This document shows positions 47,001 through 54,122 of a stretch of 64,000 bases of DNA, piece after piece. The translations under genes and the position numbers were made by a program. The stretch spans positions 1,054,001-1,118,000 of the forward strand of contig NZ_LT594324.1 in NCBI RefSeq assembly GCF_900089605.1. Reading direction: 5' to 3'. The stretch comes from Micromonospora narathiwatensis. Lineage in GTDB: Bacteria > Actinomycetota > Actinomycetes > Mycobacteriales > Micromonosporaceae. Each line of letters starts with the position of its first letter. Position 1 is the stretch's first letter. The notes beneath the pieces were generated by a model. The model was not told the origin of the DNA. It made no database searches and saw only the letters and a list, made by a program, of their open reading frames with translations.

Positions 47001-47439
47001 CGTAGAGAGGATCGCCGCTGGCCTGCTAGGGCAGGATGATGAGGGAATCGTCCATGGGAGTGCGCTAGCAATGTCGTGGCTCCCGCCCCATCACGCTGAA
47101 TCGAACCTCGAAGCGCTTGCTAATCATCCAAGCCGGAGCGTCCGAGCACTCGCTTGCGTACGCTGGCCCAGAGAGGCTGACCCAGACCCGGAGTTGGGGC
47201 TCCGGCTTGCACGTGACGCGGAGGCGATTGTCCGGCGCACGCTTGCCGAAGCGGTCGCAGGAATGCCTGAGGACGCGGAGGTCCTTGCCCTCGTTCGCGG
47301 CGTTCTTAGCACAGATCGGCGGTGGTCCGTGAGGCGGCTGGTTCTTCCGACAACAAATACGGACACGACAACAAATACGGACCCGACAACAAATACGGAC
47401 CCGACAACAAATAGGGACACTTTGTCAGGCTCCAGTTGA
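44059..47439 (+). CDS. trypsin-like serine protease with long repeat domain
   Basis: The ATG at 44059 has a GGAG site; an ATG at 44029 is an alternative. The 1126-aa protein has an N-terminal chymotrypsin-fold protease with His51 (TAAH), Asp85 (DPSADVVLL) and Ser179 in W-E-A-M-S-G-T-A. The usual GDSGGP is altered to a form typical of conflict-system trypsins. Residues 250-1080 are helical repeats (TPR/HEAT-like), suited to sensing, and the last 28 residues are a TTNTDP repeat. No signal peptide is present, so it acts in the cytoplasm. GC content drops visibly in 45-47 kb, a sign of transfer. Likely a proteolytic effector controlled by its repeat sensor and the trypco2 partner. Confidence 0.85.
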   Translation: MTDGVTLSAREPSKALDGRRVAEVISIRRDGSTHRGSGYRVRDRLVLTAAHIVSDAMEVTVRFDADQSGEWSAPTTVAWCDPSADVVLLRLERVDGPPEVVPVRFGHLARRAEQVEAHLVGFPRWKLRRHSDGSWIREAHHAVGTVAGLSNSRSGTLEVTVDPPAEDPDPAVSPWEAMSGTAVWVAGYVVGVVSAHHRQEGLGRLTAVRLESLASSEPANILGFPDGAEVLADVLALVDRADAGPSRATHSGGSLKLDPVSRADALMRGPLEAIGLAAEVAVAAGMEQEHPQLAGETYLRVAESLGVHRYPGHSMLMKRRAVRAFTAAGEKDRAAANLVTMIEEATLTGGGSEDGGYEVHELRKILREGRLSEESVERANAALALFEAFQHPFDDLSNLAAAVDILAAKRVSSLPTYVLALGEAAIASDQASVVAGRNAVFGQAADLSPDPKIAVRIRLCMAEANSDWSKIVSEARRHQLPQPLAALVSARFARHLTLSADPDEAAIYWGDAINGGALAGLGHDTAAWLYSIRENSLRYGPITEETETHYLAQVMKAVGGEPLLPASRDHLADATAALLNKRLVQAVRASRRALRDAVSAAHLMDEIRASNVLADAYVAAGEAKRAAILYIKIGNAEAVVELIKKMDDSYGDLSRFFADAAPWRRAASYKAMAAQSDLAPDGDVEPQTAAALGDFEAYLQGRIRQSRRASSVGLAALGLISKLIGRASRDQAVRLLAILDPLVPREADSHLHTDDFHVAALVGILEGHPDLAEPAGKQLLDLLELGHPISDQVANVAADVIDANIEVFSARLESAAASGSVAAAKLLVRIDKEPPDPAIARSAYARLTAAYRQPPGVFAHGIDLATPALLVRHLPEGEREAAAQALLDRALDRSEIAANRREALNALKALRDVVSPGKRDELFETAMSFAEGSQDGSAMDDVFAGPAHPLSQFRVSFGRASLVIPGLQLAATCASPEQAARVERIAAGLLGQDDEGIVHGSALAMSWLPPHHAESNLEALANHPSRSVRALACVRWPREADPDPELGLRLARDAEAIVRRTLAEAVAGMPEDAEVLALVRGVLSTDRRWSVRRLVLPTTNTDTTTNTDPTTNTDPTTNRDTLSGSS
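47348..47419 (+). repeat. four tandem 18-bp repeats in the protease C-terminus
   Basis: Consensus CGACAACAAATACGGACC, four units differing by 1-2 bases, encoding Thr-Thr-Asn-Thr-Asp-Pro hexapeptides. Base composition is A/C-rich and unlike the surrounding gene. Copy-number change would keep the frame and only vary the tail length. Confidence 0.9.
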
Positions 47440-47442
47440 TGC

Positions 47443-47472
47443 GTTACGGATCAGTGTCACTTAATCCGTAAC
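47443..47472. terminator. 9-bp inverted repeat after the protease gene
   Basis: Arms GTTACGGAT and ATCCGTAAC, with a 12-nt spacer that itself contains the palindromic AGTGTCACT. It lies between two convergent genes, so a bidirectional terminator is likely, although there is no T tract. The nested symmetry would also suit a protein-binding or recombination site. Confidence 0.55.
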
Positions 47473-47519
47473 ACGTCCGGCTAGACCAAGTTTCTCGATC
47501 GTGAGGGTAGCCGGGGCGG

Positions 47520-48704
47520 TCATGTCGACGGTGCCCACGGTTTGGTCCAGGTGAGGAGTTGGTGGGTTCCGGTACTGATCGTTGGGTTGGGGTCTTGGGT
47601 CAGCTCTGAGCAGCGGGTGATGAAGCGATCGGTTGGGCCGTCGGGCAGTAGGTGTTGTCCGAGGGCTGCGTAGAGGTGGTCGAGTTGTTCGTCAGTGGCG
47701 GCGGCGACGGCTTGGGCGATCAACCGGACTCCGTGGGTGTCGTCGCGTTGCAGCAGGGCGTGGCTGGTCGCGTTGGTGACGGCTGTGTCGTGTTCGTCGA
47801 GGAGCAGGCGCAGCAGCTCAACCCAGTCGTCTCCGTTGCCGATGTCACCCTTGCGGTACTCCGCGATGCGGCAACCCTTCCTGCCCTGCAACGGTTCGTA
47901 CGACAGGATGTCTTCGAATGCGGGCTCCAGCTTTGCGCGGGCGGCGGCAAAACGCGCGTCGTTGACGGCCGGGTCAGGGTGCTGGAAGAAGATTTCGCTC
48001 GACGGCCCCGACCGGCCGAACGTGCACGTGTACGACATGCCGGTTATGCCGGCGGGCAGGGACTGCCAGTTCTGCGGCGAGCCCTTGGTCGACGTCGTCC
48101 ACCCGAGCTTGCGGTCATGGACCGTCTCCAGGAACCTCGTCCAGAACTCCTGGTAGGCCATCGCTCGGTCGCTCGCTGCGGTGTCGCACTTGGCGATCGC
48201 CTTGACCTTCTTGCCCCAGTCGTTCGGCTGCACGACCAGGCGCATGAGGGGCGCCGGCACCGACTCGCCGATGCGTACCGCGCTGATCTCGATTCCGAAG
48301 AACCGCGTGTTCTCGTCCGTACGGGTGTTGAGCCAGTCCAACGCGGCCCGATGTTCCTCCCGGAACTCGGTCGCGATCCACACCACGTTGACGGGATCCG
48401 TCCTACCGGCGTAGGTCAGCAACTGACCCAGGTGGCCGTGGTCCGTCCTCGTCAGCTGGTTTTCGATGATCACCGTCTCGTTCGTCGCCTCGTCGACGCC
48501 GATCAGGTCCAGCGAGAATCCGCCCACCGGATGTTCCGCTGACGACAGCACCAAGTCCATGCCGAGCAGCTCACCGAGCACGTCCGCGTTCGCCAGCAAC
48601 CACGGCGTGAAGGTATGCGCCTCGTGCTTTCAGACTTGCCGCACGTCGAGTAGTTCGAGCTTGCCGAGCGTGGGCAGTCCCTCGCCGGCATCCACAGAGG
48701 TCAT
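47520..48704 (-). pseudogene. DUF4268 nuclease-like protein, early nonsense codon
   Basis: The ATG at 48704 begins MTSVDAGEGLPTLGKLELLD and reads 24 codons to a TGA at 48630-48632. Directly after it, KHEAHTFTPWLLANADVLGE continues in the same frame to 47520. Family members have Trp at the stop position (TGG to TGA). The remaining 370 codons are intact, with a PD-(D/E)XK-like core (FSLDLIGVDEATNETVIIENQ) and a C-terminal DUF4268 region. Restart at an internal TTG or GTG could still give a truncated product lacking the first strand. Confidence 0.75.
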
Positions 48705-48781
48705 ATCGCCGACCGTATCGGCTTGAGGCCGGTCCTGACGTCCCATGGCCCCCTCTTGGTGCTGGCATTGCAGGGTCGACG

Positions 48782-49432
48782 TCACGAGGCCGTTGAAGCC
48801 TCTCGGTCGGGCATCCAGGCGAGGATGTCCAGCAGGCGTACGTCCGACAGGCGATCCGCCGCCTCGGCGACCAGTGGGTCGTCGTGGTCGCGTGCGGCGC
48901 CCCGCAACAACGCGAGGCCCTCGGCGGCCCGCAGCAGATCCGTGCGGTATGCCGCCCAGTAGGCCCGCCGCGGTGGTGCGTGCCGGCTGCCTGCCTGCTG
49001 CAGTTCACGCGCCGCGACCTCGGCGGCCCGCCGGTACCGCCGCAGCAACGCGCTGTCGAGGATGAGGAACAGGCCAGGCCGCACCAGGTGTAAGGCCTTG
49101 CTCACCTTCGCGTGCCCGAGCCCTCGCGGACGATCCTGGAAAAAGTGCTGGTACAACCGGAGCGCACAGTCGTAGTGGCCGTCGTCGAGCATCGGGTCGG
49201 CGTCGCGGAGGTGGGCGTCGAGCGGGACGTCGTCCCAGGGCGCGGTCTCGCTCAACCGGAGCAGGTGGCGCTCCTGCTCCCGACTAATTCTGCTGCCCAT
49301 GTGCGGTGCGCGAGTTACCTTGATGAGCTTCGGCGTCAGCACGGGGTGCGTGCCGGCCAGCCAGTCGTAGGCGCGGACCGTGCGGGCATGCCGCTTGCAG
49401 TAGTCGACGAAGACGCCAAGCGGGTCGTTCAC
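48782..49432 (-). CDS. hypothetical protein, DUF6308-like
   Basis: The start is uncertain: a GTG at 49432 begins MNDPLGVFVDYCKRHARTVR, while the frame is open to 49528. The protein is helical with a central block GLGHAKVSKALHLVRPGLFLILDS that resembles DUF6308-type proteins. No catalytic motif is obvious. It neighbours a dead DUF4268 gene and an HNH nuclease, so it may be part of the defence cluster. Function unknown. Confidence 0.6.
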   Translation of the reverse strand: MNDPLGVFVDYCKRHARTVRAYDWLAGTHPVLTPKLIKVTRAPHMGSRISREQERHLLRLSETAPWDDVPLDAHLRDADPMLDDGHYDCALRLYQHFFQDRPRGLGHAKVSKALHLVRPGLFLILDSALLRRYRRAAEVAARELQQAGSRHAPPRRAYWAAYRTDLLRAAEGLALLRGAARDHDDPLVAEAADRLSDVRLLDILAWMPDREASTAS

Positions 49433-49750
49433 CGGTCGACCGGCGACCTCGATCGGGCCACTGTGGCACCTGCTTCCTGATCGCTCGGCGGAGTCTCCGC
49501 CAGTTCCCAGCCTGCTTCCGTCCAACAAACCGTGCCAACCTCCCGGGCGGCCACCGAGAGGAGCGCTCGGGTGACGACAGCCACCCGAGCGGGTCGTTCC
49601 GCGTCGGGTGTTGGTCCCGTTCTGGCCCCGGCTTTCGCCGATGGCAGCGTGCCCGTCAGCGCATTTACTAGCATCACCATTCCTTCATCGCCCACTTGGG
49701 GGCGCTCGGGTCGTCGGCCTCAAGGCCGGGACGAGGAGTCGACGAAGCAT

Positions 49751-51106
49751 ATGGTGGCCAACGGCAAAAACCAGTTCGAACGGCTGAGCGAGAGCGGGTA
49801 CTACTCCGCCGTGGTCGAGGCGAACCGGGCGTACCTGGACGTCGCGGTGCCCAACCCGGCCGGCACGGAGCGGGAGTACTGGACCCTTTCCTGCCTGCCG
49901 AACACCAAGAGCAGCCCGCGCCGGCTGTCCGCGGTGTGCATGCGAACAATGGAGACGTTCGTTCTGCACCAACCGCTCGATCCGGAGAACCAGGACATAG
50001 CCGAGGGGTTCATCGTCGTCCGGCGGTCCGTGCTCCGCCGGCACTGGCCGACCGGCCGAGCCCTGGCCCGGGAGTTTCCGGGCCTCACCGAGGAGCGGTC
50101 GGACTACCGGGACGCGGGACCGGACCAGGCTCGGGTGTGCGGTCCGTACGACCAGTTGGTTGCGGCGCTCGCCGACGAGCGCTTCGCTGCCGCAGTCCGG
50201 CACCTGACCTCCGCCCTGCTCACCGCGCGGACCGTGCAGGGCGCCGGGCACAGCCACCGGCTTGTCGACGAGGTGCTGGGCCGCGCGCGCCCGGCCGCCG
50301 AGTGGATCTATCCGGTGAACGACCGGACCGAGGTGTGGGGCTACGACCAGGACGTGCTGGAGATGTTTGGGAGTCTGCCGGCCGACGGCGCATACGACGA
50401 CTGGCACCTCTCCTCCTGCTTCCATCAGATCCGGGCCGGGGACCGCATCTGGGTCTACGCCAGCACCCCGCACCGGCGGATCGTGGCCGCTGGGACCGCC
50501 TGGGCTGACCCGTACCTCCGCGCCGACGGCGACGGTTCGGAGTGGCGGCTGGAGATCCGCTGGGAGGTGCCGCTGACCCGTTTCCTGCTCAGACGCGGCG
50601 TGGCGGGGACAGACGTGTTGGAGAAGGTCGTGCAGGGCGTTCGCGCCGTGCAGCCGGTAGAGTCGGACCGCCTGGCCAAGATCCTGGACGAGGCCCGGGC
50701 GCCCGAACCCGAGGGACTGCCGGAGGGCCGCCGTCGGCGGCTGGCGCAGGTGACGGCCCGACAGGGACAGGCCGACTTCCGTCGCCGGCTCATCGAGGCG
50801 TACCAGGGCCGCTGTGCGATCAGCGGTTGCGGCGTGGAGGCGGCGCTGCAGGCCGCGCACATCGAGCCGTACGATGGGCCGGCCACCAACCGGGTTTCCA
50901 ACGGCCTTCTACTCCGAGCGGACCTACACAACCTCTTCGACCAAGGGCTGCTCTGGATCGACGACTCGTACCGGGTCCGGGTTGCGGAAGGGCTCGACCA
51001 CTACGGCGAGTTCGCCGGGGTCGAACTGCCGGCGACGGCGGATCCCGCGCACCGGCCGAACCGGCGGGCGTTGGCGGCGCACCGCCGCGACCACGGCGTT
51101 GAGTGA
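49751..51106 (+). CDS. HNH endonuclease with EVE/PUA-like domain
   Basis: The ATG at 49751 is the likely start; upstream open frame is low-quality. The 451-aa protein has an unassigned N-terminal domain (1-190). An EVE/PUA-like segment follows at about 195-280 (VWGYDQDVLEMF, WHLSSCFHQIRAGDRIWVYA). The C-terminal HNH nuclease has C355, C360, AAH370IEPYDG, N384-G-LLLRADLH393. EVE-type domains read modified bases, and HNH fusions of this kind act as modification-dependent (type IV) restriction enzymes. Intact residues suggest it is active. It is oriented away from the DUF6308-like gene. Confidence 0.82.
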   Translation: MVANGKNQFERLSESGYYSAVVEANRAYLDVAVPNPAGTEREYWTLSCLPNTKSSPRRLSAVCMRTMETFVLHQPLDPENQDIAEGFIVVRRSVLRRHWPTGRALAREFPGLTEERSDYRDAGPDQARVCGPYDQLVAALADERFAAAVRHLTSALLTARTVQGAGHSHRLVDEVLGRARPAAEWIYPVNDRTEVWGYDQDVLEMFGSLPADGAYDDWHLSSCFHQIRAGDRIWVYASTPHRRIVAAGTAWADPYLRADGDGSEWRLEIRWEVPLTRFLLRRGVAGTDVLEKVVQGVRAVQPVESDRLAKILDEARAPEPEGLPEGRRRRLAQVTARQGQADFRRRLIEAYQGRCAISGCGVEAALQAAHIEPYDGPATNRVSNGLLLRADLHNLFDQGLLWIDDSYRVRVAEGLDHYGEFAGVELPATADPAHRPNRRALAAHRRDHGVE

Positions 51107-51189
51107 CGATTTCCGCAGCCGACCGACACCCGGACGGTGCGGTCGACCGCGGGGCGGTACTTACGAGGGGCACGCACAAGGAACCTCCT

Positions 51190-51214
51190 GATCAGGGCCT
51201 GTCAGGCCATGATC
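51190..51214. terminator. stem-loop between convergent genes
   Basis: GATCA/TGATC and GCCTG/CAGGC arms with a 2-nt internal mismatch and a 1-nt centre, so the tip must open by a few pairs. It lies between the ends of the HNH gene and the NADAR-linked gene and probably serves as a terminator. Confidence 0.5.
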
Positions 51215-51303
51215 GAAAGTTTCCGTGCTACCGGAGGAACCTCACTTGGTCTGAAGACCGCCTACGAGGTGGTGCCACAGCCAGGCGTCGGTCGGGCGGC
51301 CCG

Positions 51304-51948
51304 TTATTGCCACCTGATGAGGTAGATGCCTTGCCCGTGGGTGGTGAAGTGCCCGTCCGCGGGGTGCATTGTCGCGGAGTGGTAGGTGCCGGGATGGCTG
51401 GGGTCGGGTCGGCGAAGCGCCATGTCGAGGACGTACCGGGCGGTGCGCCGGAACGCGACCGCGTTGCCGGCCATGAACAGGGTGTGAGCGTGCAGGCGTT
51501 GGTGGATCCTGTCCCTGTGGGAGGAACGTCGACGGGCTTGGCGGTTGAGTTCGTGGACCTCGTCCCAGGTGGGGACGTCGTTCGGGTTCCAGGAGATGGT
51601 GTGGGTAGCCCCGGCTCCCAGGCGGTGGCGTAGCTGCTTCCATCGGTTCGGGGCGAACTGCAGGTCGCGGTGACTGAGTACGAGGTCGAGCTCACCGATG
51701 GTCACGGTGGCGAGGGAGGGCTCCGGTGGCGTGTTGCCCCGTAGCGGTAGGTGGATCAGCGTGTGGCGTGACCGGGCTGCCAGCATCCACAGGCCGGTGA
51801 TGGTGAACGCGGCGTCGGCGTTGAGTTCCAGGACGAACCAGGGGTTGTTGTCGACCAGCACCGCGCCGGTCACCGGTTTGCCGGGGCGGACGACGCGGTA
51901 CTGATCGGTCCCGAGTCGCCCCTGATGTACGCGGATCTTGAGGTTCAT
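51304..51948 (-). CDS. unknown partner of the NADAR protein, 214 aa
   Basis: The ATG at 51948 overlaps the NADAR stop (ATGA), so the two are coupled. The N-terminal half is beta-rich (DQYRVVRPGKPVTGAVLVDN). The C-terminal half is helical and Arg/His-rich (RRRSSHRDRIHQRLHAHTLF), ending in GQGIYLIRWQ. I do not recognise a family. Because some NADAR proteins reverse guanine ADP-ribosylation by toxins, I looked for DarT motifs and found none. Confidence 0.65.
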   Translation of the reverse strand: MNLKIRVHQGRLGTDQYRVVRPGKPVTGAVLVDNNPWFVLELNADAAFTITGLWMLAARSRHTLIHLPLRGNTPPEPSLATVTIGELDLVLSHRDLQFAPNRWKQLRHRLGAGATHTISWNPNDVPTWDEVHELNRQARRRSSHRDRIHQRLHAHTLFMAGNAVAFRRTARYVLDMALRRPDPSHPGTYHSATMHPADGHFTTHGQGIYLIRWQ

Positions 51949-52514
51949 CCGCTGGCGAGCTGCGCGCGGGTGCGCATCAGCGCGAACCCGAGGAGGTTGC
52001 TGCCGCGCCATTGGGCGGGATTGTGGGCGCGTGGGTCCGTCGCGGAAAGACCGATGCCCCAGGCCCGATCCATCGGGCTGGCTTCCACCAGTACCCGATT
52101 GCCCGTGCGGGACAGGTACTGCCCGAGGTCGGGGTGCTGGCTGAACTTGGCCACGTTGCCGGCGACGACCAGGTCGAAGGACTGCGCATCCCAGGTGGCC
52201 TGGTCGAAGTCGCGGACCTGCCGGCCCAGGGTCTTGACCGCGCCCGGGTGCGGCGCCGTGAGCATCTGCGCGGTGATCCCTTCGTCGCCGAACAGGCGTG
52301 CCTTGCCGATCATCATGTAGTGCTCGGCGGTGGCGTACCGGATCCCGTCCACGACGAATGGGGCCGGCCACCATTGGCTCAGGCAACCCGGTCCGATGCT
52401 GCCGTCCGGTTGGGGCTGGTGCCCCCAGAAGAACAGGTACTTGATCGGCCCGCCCGCAGCGGCGAGCGCCCGCAGCTCGGGCAGGCTGCGCGGTGGGGCG
52501 GCGGTGTCGGGCAT
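51945..52514 (-). CDS. NADAR-family protein (YbiA-like)
   Basis: 189 aa with the NADAR/YbiA hallmarks: IKYLFFWGH, QWWPAPFVVDG, ATAEHYMMIGKARLFGD, LVEASPMDRAWGIG and WRGSNLLGFALM. Known activities are hydrolysis of N-glycosidic bonds in riboflavin-pathway intermediates and removal of ADP-ribose from guanine. In a defence-rich setting the ADP-ribose/NAD role is the more interesting. It is the first gene of a two-gene coupled unit. Confidence 0.9.
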   Translation of the reverse strand: MPDTAAPPRSLPELRALAAAGGPIKYLFFWGHQPQPDGSIGPGCLSQWWPAPFVVDGIRYATAEHYMMIGKARLFGDEGITAQMLTAPHPGAVKTLGRQVRDFDQATWDAQSFDLVVAGNVAKFSQHPDLGQYLSRTGNRVLVEASPMDRAWGIGLSATDPRAHNPAQWRGSNLLGFALMRTRAQLASG

Positions 52515-52919
52515 GTTCGGCAGGGTGCCAGAATCGTATGGTTACGCGCCATCGGGTTTGCCTGCCGTGCGTGTTTCGCAAACCAGCGAATCCGCTCCCG
52601 CAATAGGCGGATCTCTCCGGTGGCCAACTGCTCGTGATGCTGTAACCACCTATCCGGCTGCCCCGATCGTGGCCTTGGGCTGCCTGCCGTCGGGGATCCT
52701 GGGTTGACGGTCGCGTAGCCGACGGAGAGGCGCTGGCTGATGATGTCCAGCGCCTCTCCCAAGCCCCGGACCGCCGTGATATCTCACAACCGTCTCACGG
52801 ACGGCCCGGGACGGCCCGGCAAGGCTCGATGCGGGTCGGACCGTCGCTTGGCCGTTGACCTGCATGTTTGGCATGATTCGGTACGGCCCGGCAGGTGCCG
52901 GTAGGCCCGCTAGTTCTCT
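52515..52919. other. 405-bp stretch, promoter side of the NADAR gene
   Basis: No supported gene; minus-strand open frames lack ribosome sites. It holds the NADAR promoter and probably one boundary of the integrase-bearing element. Confidence 0.45.
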
Positions 52920-52961
52920 GGGGGTCAAGGGGTCGTCGGTTCAAATCCGGCCGTCCCGACA
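52920..52961 (+). other. tRNA 3'-end-like sequence, candidate attachment site
   Basis: A T-arm stem GTCGG-TTCAAAT-CCGGC (52935-52951) is followed by an acceptor-like CGTCCCG, A, CA. A matching 5' half (CGGGACG, D-arm, anticodon arm) is absent upstream, so this is not a complete tRNA. Tyrosine-recombinase elements usually copy the 3' half of a tRNA, and the recombinase gene begins 111 bp downstream. Confidence 0.6.
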
Positions 52962-52964
52962 GCG

Positions 52965-53006
52965 AGAGGGTTTCCGCAGGTCAGAGACTTGCGGAAACCC
53001 TCTTTT
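52965..53006 (+). terminator. perfect 14-bp terminator hairpin
   Basis: Arms AGAGGGTTTCCGCA and TGCGGAAACCCTCT with an 11-nt loop, followed by TTTC. It lies directly after the tRNA-like 3' end, where a tRNA terminator would sit. Confidence 0.85.
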
Positions 53007-53072
53007 CATTGCTTGGCATGGATGCCTGGTCTAGCACGCCGCTGTTGGACTCCTTGACTCGGGCAGGTTGTC

Positions 53073-54032
53073 ATGCCACTACTGGATCTTCAGAAACTCA
53101 CTGTCGGACTGTCCCGGACCTGGGCTGGGTTCCTGCGGGACTGGGACCGGTCGCTGCGGGCCGGGAACTACCCGGAGACCACCCGCTACAACTACCTCCT
53201 CGCTGCCGCGCAGTTGGGTCGGTATCTGGGGGAGTCGTCCCCGGATCCGGACGCCGATGATGCGGCTGACGACCCGTGTGCGGTGACCCGGGCGCACGTG
53301 GAGGCGTTCCAGGCCTGGATGATCGACAGCCGGTCCGCGTCGACCGCGTTGAACAAGCACAAGGGGCTGCAGCAGTTCTTCAAGTGGCTGCTCGTCGACG
53401 AGCAGGCCATCGACCGCTCGCCGATGGAGCGGGTGCGGCAGCCGAAGACACCCCGGAAGCTGGTCCCGGTAATGCGCGACGAGGACACCGGCAAGCTCCT
53501 CGACGCGTGCAAGGGCAAGGGCTTCGCCAATCTGCGCGACGAGGCGCTGATTCGGCTGTACTGCAACACCGGCGCCCGGCTGTCCGAGGTGGGCAACCTC
53601 CTCGTGGCCGATGTTGACCTGAACACCGAGTCGGTGCGTTTCCACGGCAAGGGTGCCAAGGATCGGCGGGTACGTTTCGGGCCGAAGACCGCCCGGGCCC
53701 TGAGCCGCTACTTGCGGGCCCGGGACAAGCGCAAGGGTGCCGCCCTGCCGAACCTGTGGCTGGCGGAACGAGGCAGCGCACCCTTGACTCCGAACGGCAT
53801 CAAGATCCTCCTCAAGCGGCTGGGCAGAGCTGCCGGGGTGCCGGATGTGCACGCGCACCGGTGGCGGCACAGCTTCGCCCACGAGTGGAAGCGCGCCGGT
53901 GGGGACACCGGAGACCTGATGCTCCTGCTGGGCTGGACATCGGAGGACATGCCCCGTCACTACGGTGCGAGCGCGGCGGCTGAGCGGGCGCAGGAGACGC
54001 AGGCACGACTGGGTATCGGCGAGCGCGTGTAG
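53073..54032 (+). CDS. tyrosine recombinase / integrase (XerC/D-like)
   Basis: 319 aa with a SAM-like core-binding N-terminus (TWAGFLRDWDRSLRAGNY) and a catalytic domain. All active-site residues are seen: R169 (NTGARLSE), K193 (HGKGAKDRR), H262-x-x-R265 (HAHRWRHSF), W288 (LGWTS) and the nucleophile Y297 (RHYG). It lies next to the tRNA-3'-like site, typical of an integrated element. The genes to its right (unknown 381-aa protein, DISARM) may be its cargo. No excisionase or replication gene is visible inside the window. Confidence 0.92.
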   Translation: MPLLDLQKLTVGLSRTWAGFLRDWDRSLRAGNYPETTRYNYLLAAAQLGRYLGESSPDPDADDAADDPCAVTRAHVEAFQAWMIDSRSASTALNKHKGLQQFFKWLLVDEQAIDRSPMERVRQPKTPRKLVPVMRDEDTGKLLDACKGKGFANLRDEALIRLYCNTGARLSEVGNLLVADVDLNTESVRFHGKGAKDRRVRFGPKTARALSRYLRARDKRKGAALPNLWLAERGSAPLTPNGIKILLKRLGRAAGVPDVHAHRWRHSFAHEWKRAGGDTGDLMLLLGWTSEDMPRHYGASAAAERAQETQARLGIGERV

Positions 54033-54122
54033 GCCGGCTGATGTGACGCGATCACGCACGGCCTGCCGTGCGTGATCGCGTCGTTACCGATAGGCTGCGG
54101 CGGGTTTCGGGAGGGTGGGGCG

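Noticed and set aside
51304..51948. DarT-like ADP-ribosyltransferase identity for the NADAR partner
   Set aside because: The conserved NAD-binding and catalytic segments of DarT were not found.
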